Part shown: positions 33,401 through 43,900 of the stretch, piece after piece
Numbering within the stretch: the stretch's first letter is position 1
How the letters are laid out: each line of letters begins with the position of its first letter
DNA from: Chaenocephalus aceratus
Taxonomy: Eukaryota; Chordata; Actinopteri; Perciformes; Channichthyidae
Length of the DNA: 64,000 bases
Reading direction: 5' to 3'
NCBI GenBank assembly: GCA_023974075.1
Contig: CM043787.1
Location: 35,418,218 to 35,482,217 of the forward strand
The notes under the pieces: generated by a model
Told to the model about the DNA's origin: nothing
What the model saw: only the letters and a program-made list of their open reading frames with translations
The model's database searches: none
Translations under genes and position numbers: made by a program

Positions 33401-35832
33401 TGTGTGTACCTTTAACATGATATCAACTTTTTAATTATTTTATTATGACACCCCTATATTAGCAACAATTTAAACATTATGAGAACGTTTTAGCACTACA
33501 ATCCCTTCCCAATAAAATTGTAATCTTTAGCATGTCCATCTTAATCATTAAGATTAAGAACACTAATTTGGGCCCCACCTCCTGGTCATTCATGACAGGG
33601 TGGAAGCAGATTAATAGGTGTTATTAAAGCATAGGAATACACAAAGGAGCTAATGGCATTTTTAAATTAATTTTCCTGACTGTTATCATTAGGCTGGCTA
33701 AAAATAATATAGAGTATAGCGATTATTCCTTTTCCTTAAACTAATGAGTGGGATATTTGGCTAATTGCGCTCAGTAATCAAAAACAATATGCCATCTTAA
33801 GTCACATAATGACCCATAAGATCACAAGATAAAAGATGTAGCTGAAGAATTTAGAGAACCTGCGGACCTCTCATAAATAACAAAGTACATTTCTTTGTTC
33901 ATCTGCTTCATAAACCAACTGTGACATCCTAACAGCTATTCTAGTAATTGTCTGTCTCGTCCATGCTTGAATATATTTGTGTTTTGTTCTCTCTTTTTTT
34001 TAATGCCCACATTTCAGAGTCGATGGAGGACAATTCACGTGCATCGAGTGCAACACACAAGTGGACCACTTCTTTTCTCATTTCCCAATGATTTCAAATT
34101 GCGGTGCGTGCAAATATCGGACGAGTTGCAAAGTCGCCATTGGGAATCATATGATAAGGTGAGAGAAAAACGTTACCTTATGTTTAACACAGTGTTTTTA
34201 TCTAATTAATCGTTTAACATATTTGTCTTTCCTCTTTGTTAGATTTCATAGTACCATAACCAAAAACAGATTCTTGAAAATGAATCACAAGAAGGCTTCA
34301 TCGGCTTCAAAGTAAGTACGCTTCATAAAGTCTGTTCTGCATTCAACATTAAATACAGTGTTTTCTGTTTGAAATTAAACATCACATACGGTTTGTTTAT
34401 TCTCCAGAATAACCCTGGTCTGTCTGAACTGCGACCTCCTCGTGGACGCAACAGGCGGTGACCTGATGACCAGACATTTAACTGACAAACCAAATCACAT
34501 ATGCAAAGTCATTCAGGAAAAGGGTACGTTTTCTTTTCACCTATAACGCCTGACTCATGGCTCGTGTTTAGTGTGACACGTTTCTTGAAAGGTTGTCCTT
34601 TGTTTTTAACCCAGCAGATATCAAAGCCAAAGGTCGAGTGTGAGTAGAAACTACTACCCACTTTACATCTTGTCGTTTGATTATCTCTAATCTATAAATC
34701 ATAACACAACAAATGTTGAAGACCAATTAACATTTACTAAAAATCTAAAAGCCGCTGGAATAAAATTGCATGTTTTTCTTCTGCTTTTGCTACAAATCTG
34801 CTGTGTAAATCACATGTTGTGTGGTCTGATTGAAGGGAAAGTCCAGAACTAGAAGTGCTTTGTTTTACAACATTGCTCCCTGTCTTTTCACTAACCGTAT
34901 GAAACTCTTCTGCTTTTTATCTGTGATTAAAAAAAACTTGTTTTTATACAGCCAATAAATTGTTTAATTTGAAACAATATTTCCAGCAGGCAGTGGTGCT
35001 TGTTGGACTAATAGCCAGTCCATTATTGGTATAAAGACACATTTCTTCAACAACACAAAGAGGTTCCAAAGTCAATAAACAGAAGAATATATTCACCAAC
35101 TATTACTATAATTGTTTAAGATTTTTTTTTTTTTTTTTTTAAGCAAAAATGGCAGAATATGCTGTTTTTAGCCTCTCAAAAATGTATATTTCCTGCTTTT
35201 CTCAGTTTAATAATGTGTCTTAAGGTGGATATCTTTGGGTTTTGGACTGTCAAAAAAAGACCCTTAAAGACATCACCTGTGCTTTGACAGATTAAACGAT
35301 AATGGAAATATGTGTTGGTTACAGCCCTTTACATCATTGTAACCTCTTTGGTTTTAATAATGATAGAGTGCTTGCTAACACATTTTCACTACCGCTGTTT
35401 CATACGTTTTGTTAGCAGTGTGTTTTGCTTAAAAAGTGACGATAGCATATTGCTGCATGTAAATCTAAAGGATTCTTTTAAAATGATGTCCTCTTCCTTT
35501 CCTGCAGCCATCTCTTTTTGAGGCAGCCAGCAAAAACGTTCTATCTCTTGACGACGGTGCCTGTTTTAACACCAAAGGAAATGGACTTGAAAGTGGTTGA
35601 AAGTCTGTCTTTCGCCACTGTGGATAGACCAGAGCCGATTGTACCAGCAGGTGATGGCGAAAAGGCTTCCACAGAAATCAGTGTGGTTGAAGGTTCCTCT
35701 GAAGGACACTTGTTGCTGCCCGCTGTATCGTCTTCCTGTACATCAGAGTCAGTGTGTAACTCTGAGAGCCTGAAAGAAAGTGAGCAGCTCCCTGAGCATG
35801 AGACGAGGGAACAACCAACCAAATCAGAATGA
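27451..35832 (+). CDS. znf280d: Zinc finger protein 280D (SUHW-like), 817 residues
   Basis: A C2H2 zinc-finger nuclear protein, presumed DNA-binding, of the suppressor-of-Hairy-wing-like ZNF280 family. Coding exons: 27,451-27,571; 27,668-27,873; 27,958-28,057; 28,221-28,451; 28,547-28,633; 28,747-28,835; 29,285-29,472; 31,461-31,618; 31,712-31,812; 31,899-32,045; 32,677-32,811; 32,901-33,118; 34,018-34,158; 34,243-34,311; 34,408-34,523; 34,618-34,639; 35,508-35,832. All junctions are GT-AG and in phase. The start [19 protein letters not shown] and acidic [11 protein letters not shown] are family hallmarks. A Ser/Pro/Gln-rich region follows to about residue 245. Fingers then run from about 255 to 505 (KCQSC...HMKHH, TCQHC...HIESAH, NCKIC...HMKDNH, NVCDY...HFRSVH, CPFC...HYMKH, RCGKC...) with two more degenerate ones at about 605-700. 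A basic Lys/Ser linker lies between. Synteny with mns1 favours 280D over 280C. Overall exon order matches human ZNF280D. Confidence 0.95.
30622..30800 (+). repeat. 'GGCTGCAACTAA'-family repeat in znf280d intron 7
   Basis: It starts AGAGCTGCAACTGACAATTA and contains CAGTGTTTCCAAAAGCCCAG, then CTTCAAATGTATTGTCCTGTC and AAGATATTTAGTTTACTG, in the order of a common teleost non-coding repeat. Reverse copies lie at 9,540 and 35,100. Confidence 0.7.
30970..31429. mobile_element. 0.46-kb MITE in znf280d intron 7
   Basis: Inverted ends: AAAGGTCATCTATTATGC at the left and GTATAATAGGGGACCTTT at the right. The interior is non-coding and has the layout of a common teleost MITE. It ends about 30 bp before the acceptor of the exon at 31,461, so it forms part of the sequence upstream of that splice site. 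Confidence 0.75.
32155..32330. repeat. LINE-tail-type dispersed repeat in znf280d intron 10
   Basis: GGCAAGTTTATTTATATAGC, then ACTTTTCAACACAAGGCAAT and AAAGTGCTTTACA form a very common teleost repeat block, usually a retroposon 3' end. A related block lies at 44,165-44,240. Confidence 0.7.
34618..34639 (+). other. znf280d: 22-nt micro-exon of znf280d with tandem CAGCAG acceptor
   Basis: Between exons ending GAAAAGG and starting CCATCTC, 22 nt encode most of DIKAKGRV. The acceptor is CAGCAG, so either AG could be used, adding or omitting one codon. The donor is GTGAGT. If that donor is missed, the next in-frame codon is TGA. Including this exon is what keeps the long last exon in frame. Confidence 0.65.
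35100..35332 (-). repeat. 'GGCTGCAACTAA'-family repeat, reverse copy, with poly(T) tract
   Basis: A T20-like run at about 35,122 is followed by TATCTTTGGGTTTTGGACTG, AAGACATCACCTGTGCTTTG and a terminal GTTGGTTACAGCCCT, the reverse of the family copy at 30,622. It sits in the last intron of znf280d. Confidence 0.7.
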
Positions 35833-37150
35833 ACCTCTACAACGAACACCATTCACATGTATAGCTAGGTATTTCATTAAGAGTCCATCAGTCAGTCCTT
35901 GGCATTGTTTTCTTTAATATAGAAAAATATGAAAATGGTGCTTTGCTGCTGGTATTTTCCACCATTCATGGTTCATGTGTTAAGCAAAGTCCAATCCAAC
36001 AACGAAAATATAAATAGATCTTTTGTTAAAATACCATTTCCTAAAAGGATGTTGAGTATTTTAGTATTTTTTTAATAGAAAATACAATAATTAAAGTCTT
36101 CTTTGTTGCCCTAAAAGCCATATAATAAAGTATTGTCATTCTTAACATCATTAACGTTGATGATTGTGGCTCACCTTTTTAACGACAGTTAAGATTATTT
36201 ATGGTTTGCTTGGTCGAGAAAAAGGACTAAATTGTCAGATGACAACTGATTGTGAAACTCACTCAGTGGCAGATGCTCAAGTTGTTTCTGGGATTTATTC
36301 ATACAATTTCAATTTTGTCTTCCCATCAAAATAATTAATACTAAAATGTTTTAATGCCTTTTTCTGGACAGAGAAACGTGTGTCAACAGTCAGACAATTG
36401 TTTTTAAGAAATATATCGGACATGTATAGAAATGTCTAGCTTGAGATGTTATTCCCTTAGAAAAATCATGTTGGAAATATATCAGATAATTAAGAAATGG
36501 TAGGGGGTATAGTGTGAAAAAGTAACCACAACTGTGTGAGGATTGAGCAGAATAATGTGAATACCATTAATTTGTTGTCTTACTTTTAAATTATGTGAAA
36601 GTGCCAGCTTGTGAAAGAAAGGTGAACATGTTGCTTTTTGTGGAGGTACTCAGCATGACACATTTATGTTACAGCTGCCTGTTGATGGCGGATTCATTGT
36701 ATTTTGCATCAACAGTTTAAAAAAAAAAAGTCCCTGTAGCTCTTGATAACCTGTTCACTTTGACTCAATATTTCAAGTTATTTCATAAGTTTTTAAAAAG
36801 GGTTTTCACTTGTATATACAGAATCTGTGGAGGACGTCTGTAAATGCATCTTTGTCTACGATGGCACTGTAAATGTATTCCAGAGTTTTTGACATTTGTT
36901 TGAATATATTGTGTTCACCGAGAGAGCAAAAACCCCTGGGTTTGGTTTAATGCTTCCCTGTTCTTTATGTAAATACAGTTTTAATACAAAAAGTCTGACG
37001 CTTTGAGTGTTATTTAACTGAATGTTGCTCTGATGCATCACTGATGTAAAGGACATGTTTTCCCCCCTTATTGAGCAATCAAAGAGATAAAGAATTTCAC
37101 TGCTAGATTCAAAGTGCACTGCGGTGCTAATAAAGCTCATATTTAAAATG
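35833..37150 (+). other. znf280d: znf280d 3'UTR and downstream DNA
   Basis: No coding sequence is seen. AATAAA signals lie at 36,124-36,129 and 37,129-37,134. The first gives a 3'UTR of about 0.3 kb, the second of about 1.3 kb. Which is used cannot be decided from sequence. Confidence 0.5.
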
Positions 37151-37754
37151 AATGATAAGTAATGAAAACATTTAAACATTTAAGTAAAGACTAAAAGAGT
37201 GACTTGCACACATTTGCTTTTTCAAAATTGCAAGTTTTATTGAAGATAGAAATTCTGTGAAATATATAACCAAATCACAAATTGAGTGCATTACATAAAA
37301 TGTTCATGAATTGATCGTTGATATCACTACATTTGAAAATTGAAAATACAAGATTATTTTTCGAACATTATCGAGAAATATGATACATTTATAAAATGAG
37401 ATTTCTTTGTTCCAGTTTTTCACTAAAAAATATTCAGTACATTTATAAAATGACAGGTCTTTATTCCAGTTTTTCACACAAAAATATTCAGTATTTAATT
37501 TCATTGCATACACATAAAAAATGCTATAACACATTTTAGGAAATCAAAAACATTTACTAGATGTTGACAATTGATAATGTTTGACTTTATACATGCATTC
37601 GTACATTATTGATAGCCTAGTCAAACAGCAGGCTACGTTTAAAATGAATCTGGTAAACATGAAGCTGTAAAGTGAAGAAGAGATTTTGATTTTACCGGCA
37701 GGTGACGTCATGGTTCAAGCTCATTTTGATTGGCCGAGTTTACGGCGACGCGGC

Positions 37755-37768
37755 GTTCCTAGGACAAC
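37755..37768 (+). promoter_or_regulatory. X-box-like RFX site upstream of mns1
   Basis: GTTCCTAGGACAAC fits the RFX X-box pattern RYYNYY-N(2)-RRNRAC on both half-sites. It lies 159 bp upstream of the mns1 start codon, next to a reverse CCAAT box (GATTGGCC at about 37,728). X-boxes drive ciliary genes through RFX2/RFX3-type factors, and MNS1 is a ciliary and sperm-tail protein. Confidence 0.6.
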
Positions 37769-37926
37769 CAGATGCCAAACAACACACCGAGAAAATGTAG
37801 CGTCTCGTCAGGATAACAACGGCATTAATATGAACTTGAATGTAATACATTCATAATTGTTTACGAATTAAAGAGTTAATATTAACTAAGTCGGGAAGGA
37901 GGACATCGACGAAAAGCACTTCAAAC

Positions 37927-40900
37927 ATGGTAAACTTTCTGCTGAACCGAAGTTAAACTTACCTTTAGCTTAACTGCTACAAGCAGAGCAGCTAACATCA
38001 ACCTGTTGAGTTTATTCAGTGTTACGTGTCTTTTCCACTGGAACAGAGTCGTAACCGGGCGTACAGCCAGCAGCAGAGGCTGATGTCTCAGAGGCAGAAC
38101 CAGGAGCAGCACCGGCAGGAGGAGGCCGGGCGCGCGGTCAGAGAGCGGCAGCAGCAGGCCGGGCTGCGGCACGAGGACAGCATCGAGAGGAAGAGGCTGC
38201 TGAGGCAGGTGAAGGAGGAGCTGAGGGACAGACAGGTGGAGGCCGCTCTCATCCAGGTAAGTGGGTCTCCTCAGCAAGGCATTGTGGGTCGGCTCTGCAG
38301 GGCACCCTAGAGGTTTCTCAATACTCTAATTTCCCCTCCTCGACTCCTATCCTCGAGACTTAGTGCCGCCCACATACACACACATATATTTATATATTTA
38401 CAATTTCAGAACCAAACAAGTATGAGAGCACTCTCATAATAACGTAACACAATTAGAGACTGGATATATCCCCCCCTCTCTCTGGTCGTTGAAATGGGGA
38501 TTTGAAATTACGGGCCAAAAGTATTTACAAGTATTAAAAGTAAGCATAGGACACCAAACCTAGGCTACTGAGACCCGCTGCATCTACGCACTGTACAACA
38601 CACACACCTACAGTAGGCTACAGCTCCTAAAGCATAATCAGGCTACAGCCGTTGTGTATTTTATTATGTGAAGCACTAAATGGTCTTAGAAAAATATCGA
38701 CTCTTTGTTTGTAGATATCTACTAAACTACAGTATACAAATACAGAGAGTAATGTAGGCTTGTTATACTGAGTGATATATATTTTACACACTGCTCCGCT
38801 TTCTGCACGGACCTCACAGCTGTTCTCACTGTAAACAAAGCGTCACGATGAAAGCAGCTACTAAAATAATATCCAGGCGCTGAGATAAGTCCGGTGTAGG
38901 TACCATATGGTACTGACACACCGTGCATAACGCCTCCACCGTTCCCGGAAATGCGTCCGCGGAGGAGCCGTGGACATGAGCCGTGGAGGATGCATCAGTG
39001 TCTCCTCGGTTAGAGGTTGTCACTGGCTGCTTCTCAGGTCGATTAAATTAAATCCTTGCTTCCCTCACTTGCATCGTTTCCCTGCGTTTAGTCCCTCCCA
39101 CCAGGGAAGCATGGAGGGACGCAAGGAAACCACGAGAAGCAGGGAAATTAGGCTGAAGTCGAATAGTCCATTTAGCTTAGGAACCTTCCTAAAGGAGTGA
39201 AATGACCCGGAAGTCCCTCAGTGGCAGCCATGATAAGTGCCGTTCGAATTCTCTAGAATGATGAGAATGATAGGAAAGGAGGTTTCAGACTTCCTTTATA
39301 ACCTCCTTTAGCTTAGGAACCACTGGACCTCCCTAACCGACAGGAGAAGCGAAAATGCTGCCCCACAATGCCTTGCAGCCGCAGCATTTGCCGTCACTCA
39401 ACAGTCGGCCGTTCACGGAAACAACCGATTATGACCGAGAAATGATATCATGAGAGTTACGGTGCTTATTAAGCTTTTTAAAACATAGGTGGTAAGTTGC
39501 CAAAGTGCTTTGTTTTGAACGTTCATCAGTATTATACTCAAAAAGAGAAATATGAACGTTAGTTTTCACTGAAATTATCAAATAAAGTCAACATTTCAGT
39601 CTTTACTGAGCTGTGTGGGGTTTGTTCAACTTTTAAAAGATGTTTGAATGGTGATATACACAGTGATCTATGTTAAGGACTAACGTTTATAATAAATACA
39701 TCTGTATTGATTTTTAGATCTTTAGTTCATACAATCATACGTCGTATTGGGATCATTTGTATTAATGTGGACCGGAGGGAGAGGGTGACGAGCATAAGTT
39801 TCACTTTCCTTTTTTATTTCAATTCCAACTTTGGTCATGAAGAATATGTTTCTCTGTTGTCTACGTTCATAAAGCAAAGCAGCAGCATCAGAGCACGGTG
39901 CAGAGTCTCTAGATGAGTTTACAGCAGTCCCTCGTTCTTATGAAACATCCATGTTGTAGTCCGCTGTATAGAAAACTGTAGTTTCCATAGTTTCCCCACA
40001 GCAGCAGACGCACACAATGACGTCCGCTGGCGCATCATAAACACGTCGGATAGTGAAAGTGCATTCGGATTCTCTAAAGTACCGCAGTCTCTTCTCCTAA
40101 GTCCTTTTGAATTCTCCTATCCACTATCCCTTAACCCCGTGACGTTTCACTCAGAGGTCAAGGAATAGACGATAGGGTTAGAACTTAGGAGCTGATTTTT
40201 AAACTATCCGACTGCAGCCTTAGTTTTAAGAGCAATGGGACGTCCTTTCCTCCGGAGCGTCACGTGAAGCGACGTCCGTTTGTGATGACGCTGCCCAGCT
40301 GTTCGTCTGGCAGCAGCCAGCTCTGTACCCGTTATTTCCACAAACACCCCCGCCTCTGTTAGTGCACATTTACTGACATAAACATTAGTATCATCTGTTG
40401 TAGATCCAAATACATGAAATAAAATAAGAAGTCATTCTCAAAAAAGATAAACGCCATTCTTAAAATGTATTTAAACGAACAATAGTTTGATTAATATTGA
40501 TTAGAGTGCACAATAGGAATACAATTCCCGTCCCGTGAGGTTCATGTATTTTCATCACTCCGCTGGGGTATTGCTCTCATGTCAAGAACTTTATGTCAAG
40601 AAGCATCAGATCAGTGCATGCACTGCCTCGTCCAATCAGTGAGCGATACACAGTAAGGGGGCGGGGTGAGTATCTGAGGATTTCATCGGAGGATGGTCTG
40701 TTGGTTCTTCGGTTATCGCTCCTCCATGATCGCTCCTCGATCCTCGGTCCTCCGGCAGAAATAAGAACCATGGGACGTTACTCAAGATGGCACAGGCAAA
40801 TCAACTTCCGGTGAGACCGAGGAGCGAGGAGCGAGGAAATGAAAATAGTCTACCTGAGAAGCAGCCAGAGTCACTACCCGATCTGCAGTGCGCATGTGCG

Positions 40901-43900
40901 AGATGGTCCGCCATATTGGACAACTCCGGACGGCAACCCAAGTAGGACAACATTAACACAGTGGCTTTTGGCAAAGCTAAACAAAAAAACTCGAGAGAGA
41001 TGAGTTATTCTTATTACAAAGTGACTTCACTATTATTTAACAACTCTTTTTATTGGGTTCTTTTCTTTGGGGTTAAGTACATTGTCAGAATAAGTGAGAA
41101 ATGGATTTAACTTCTGTTAGACAGCTATACTGAATACATATTTACTGTGAATGTGTGCAAAAATGTATGGCATACTGTAGAGCTGTCTAACAGAAGTTAA
41201 ATTCATTTCTCACTTATTCTGACAATGTACTTAACCCCAAATAAATTAACTCAATAAAAAGAGTTGTTAAATAATAGCGAAGTCACGTTGTAATAACAAT
41301 AACTCATCTCTCTCGAGTTTTCCTTTTGAGCTTTGCCAAAAGCCACTGTGTCAATGTTGTCCTACTTGGGTTGCCGTCCGGAGTTGTCCAATATGGCGGA
41401 CCATCTCGCACATGCGCACTGCAGATCGGGCAGAGCTGCAGATCGGGTAGTGGCAGAGCTCCTCCAGAGAGTCTCCTCGCTTCAACATGGCGCGCTGAAA
41501 TTCATTTCCGGGTCACTACCGGAGGACCGAGGAGTCGAGGAGGTGCAATTAGAGTATTGAGAAACCTCTCCTGTCTCCGCTGCATTATTTTGATATCACT
41601 TGCATCAAATTTTCCCTACACAAAACAAATAATTTCCACATGTTTTTGTGAATATACATCCTTTACCATTGTCACATCTCTACACCGTGTCACCCCATGA
41701 ACAAGAGGGATAAACAAAGGTTAAGGTTAGTTTAAACATGCAGTACGCATTACATTACATTAATGCACAAAATGTACAACAATATCTGTTTTCTTTTCTT
41801 TCTTTTTTATCACTGCCGATTTTTATTCCATATTTTTATTCCATTCCATTGCAATGTAAATACTGTTATATTTTAATATATTTTTTATTTATTTTTGAAA
41901 TGGTAAGTGTTTTTAATTATTGCTTTACTTGTGTGTATGCACCAACGACACCAAGTAAAATTCCTCGTACGTGTAAACCTACAGTACCTGGTGATAAACC
42001 TGATTCTGATTCTTCTGAAACATAGAACATTTCAGACACAAAGGATTCAAAGTGCTTAAAATAAAACATAATAATTAAAAACAAAATGAATTGAACTAAA
42101 AGACAACTCATGAAAGGATAGTTAGAAAATTGACATTGTAAATACAGATAATGCTGGAGTGCTATGATAACACATAGTCAGATGGTCTCTGGAAAATCAG
42201 CATACAGAGAAAGGTTCTCAGCCTTTGAACCCGGGTTTGGGGCATACTTTAGATACTTAGGAAGTTTGAGCATAGAAGCTAAAAGCTGCTTCAACAAAAT
42301 AATCAAGGAGATGGCTTTGTAAAAATAAGTTGTATGGAACACTCAATACATAAAATTACATACAAATACATAGATCCTGAGCACAGAGGAATACGTTTAA
42401 GAATACAAGACCATATGTATACCTTATTCTTACTCTTGTGCCATTATAAAATCAATAAACCTCTCTCACTTAAGCCAATATTTGTTCGGCCCTCTTACGA
42501 TTATATGATATTTTGTATACACAGCATCAGTTGTATTGTTTTCCCTTACACTCCCATCTCTTGTCAAACGGCAGGAAAGACACTCTTTTGACCATTAGCC
42601 CTAAAAAGCTTTCTAGGGGAACCATTATACAGTATTTCACAATAAGTTGCAGCTCACTTCATGCTATTGTAAAAAAACACATACCAAATATACAAGATAA
42701 TATAAATAAACACATCTTCAAATTGAGCGGCCCCTTTTATTTGGCTGAAAAAAATCACCAAATGGCAAACCAGTTTCAGGTGAAGGTAAAAAACATTTAG
42801 TGGGTAACATGAGGAACCTGTTTTAAGGAACAATTATTTAATTTGATCCATGGTAAATGTCTGTCTTATTGGTTATCACCAGTTAAACATGTAATGATAC
42901 ACAGTACTGTAACTTACCTAAACTCAGATGTTTATAATCATAACTATCTTTGACTTGCAGGCAGAGGAGCAGAGAGCAACCAGAAAGCAACAACTAGAAC
43001 AAGAGGAGACGTTGGCTAAAGAGCTGGCCCGCATCAACTGTGAGACCCAAAGAGAAGAGAAAATGAGGCAGCATATTAAAGAGAACAGGTATACCTACAC
43101 ATGCTCCATAACCTGGACTCACTTTATAATCCGGCTCAAAATGCAAATGCTTTCTTGCTGTTGTGTTGTCTTTCTCTGCTTTGGTCTCTTCAGTACCTAT
43201 GATAAGTCGGTTTGAATACTTTTCAGCATGGAGCTTCGAGAGCTGGAGTCGAAGCTGAAGTCTGCCTATCTGAATAAGGAGAGAGCGGCGCAGATTGCTG
43301 AGCATGAAGCTATGAGGCTTGAGACAATGGTGAGCACCGTCCGCATTCATTTCAATCAGCTACTTCCAACAACATAACCTAAGTCTGAACCACCAAGATT
43401 AATTCTGTTCTTAAAATATTTTAAGTATCTAGATTTTTCTTTGCAGCTAACTGATAGAGATCCAGTATTATCTAATTAAGAACATACTGAAGGGACTGTT
43501 TATGAAGTACATGTGTTTAAAAGAGGCTTAATTACCTTTTTGCATTAGGTCCCATATTTAAGGTGCATTGATATTCACTTTTGGTCAGTTAGGAGTGAAA
43601 CATATCCTTATTTCTCATAACAAGGAGCTAGTAACAAGGAGCTAGTAACAAGGAGCTAGTAACAAGGAGAGCTAGTAACAAAGAGCTAGTAACAAGGAGC
43701 TAGTAACAAGCAGCTATTAACAAGGAGCTATTAACTTCATGAAAACACAGAATATTTTCCTCAGTGTATGTCTTTTCTTTGAATTAGTGCGAGGTGGCAG
43801 ATTTAGGACGCAAGATGAAGAGTGAACTTGAGCAATTGGCCGCTGAGAAGCTGAAGCTGGAGCAGAAACGTCTGGAGGAAACGGTAGAGTATCAGAGAGA

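Larger units (their letters stand above)
38311..41567. mobile_element. 3.26-kb inverted-repeat element in mns1 intron 2
   Basis: The ends AGGTTTCTCAATACTCTAAT and ATTAGAGTATTGAGAAACCT are exact inverted repeats; next to them lie CCTCCTCGACTCCT and AGGAGTCGAGGAGG, also inverted. No transposase was found. It contains the second Harbinger-like copy (39,151-40,219) and a tight palindrome (40,873-41,453). No clear target duplication is visible. Open frames inside are short and unrecognised. Confidence 0.7.

Noticed and set aside
38970..39200. Short open frames in mns1 intron 2 as possible genes
   Set aside because: They fall within transposon sequence, cross element boundaries and match no known protein.
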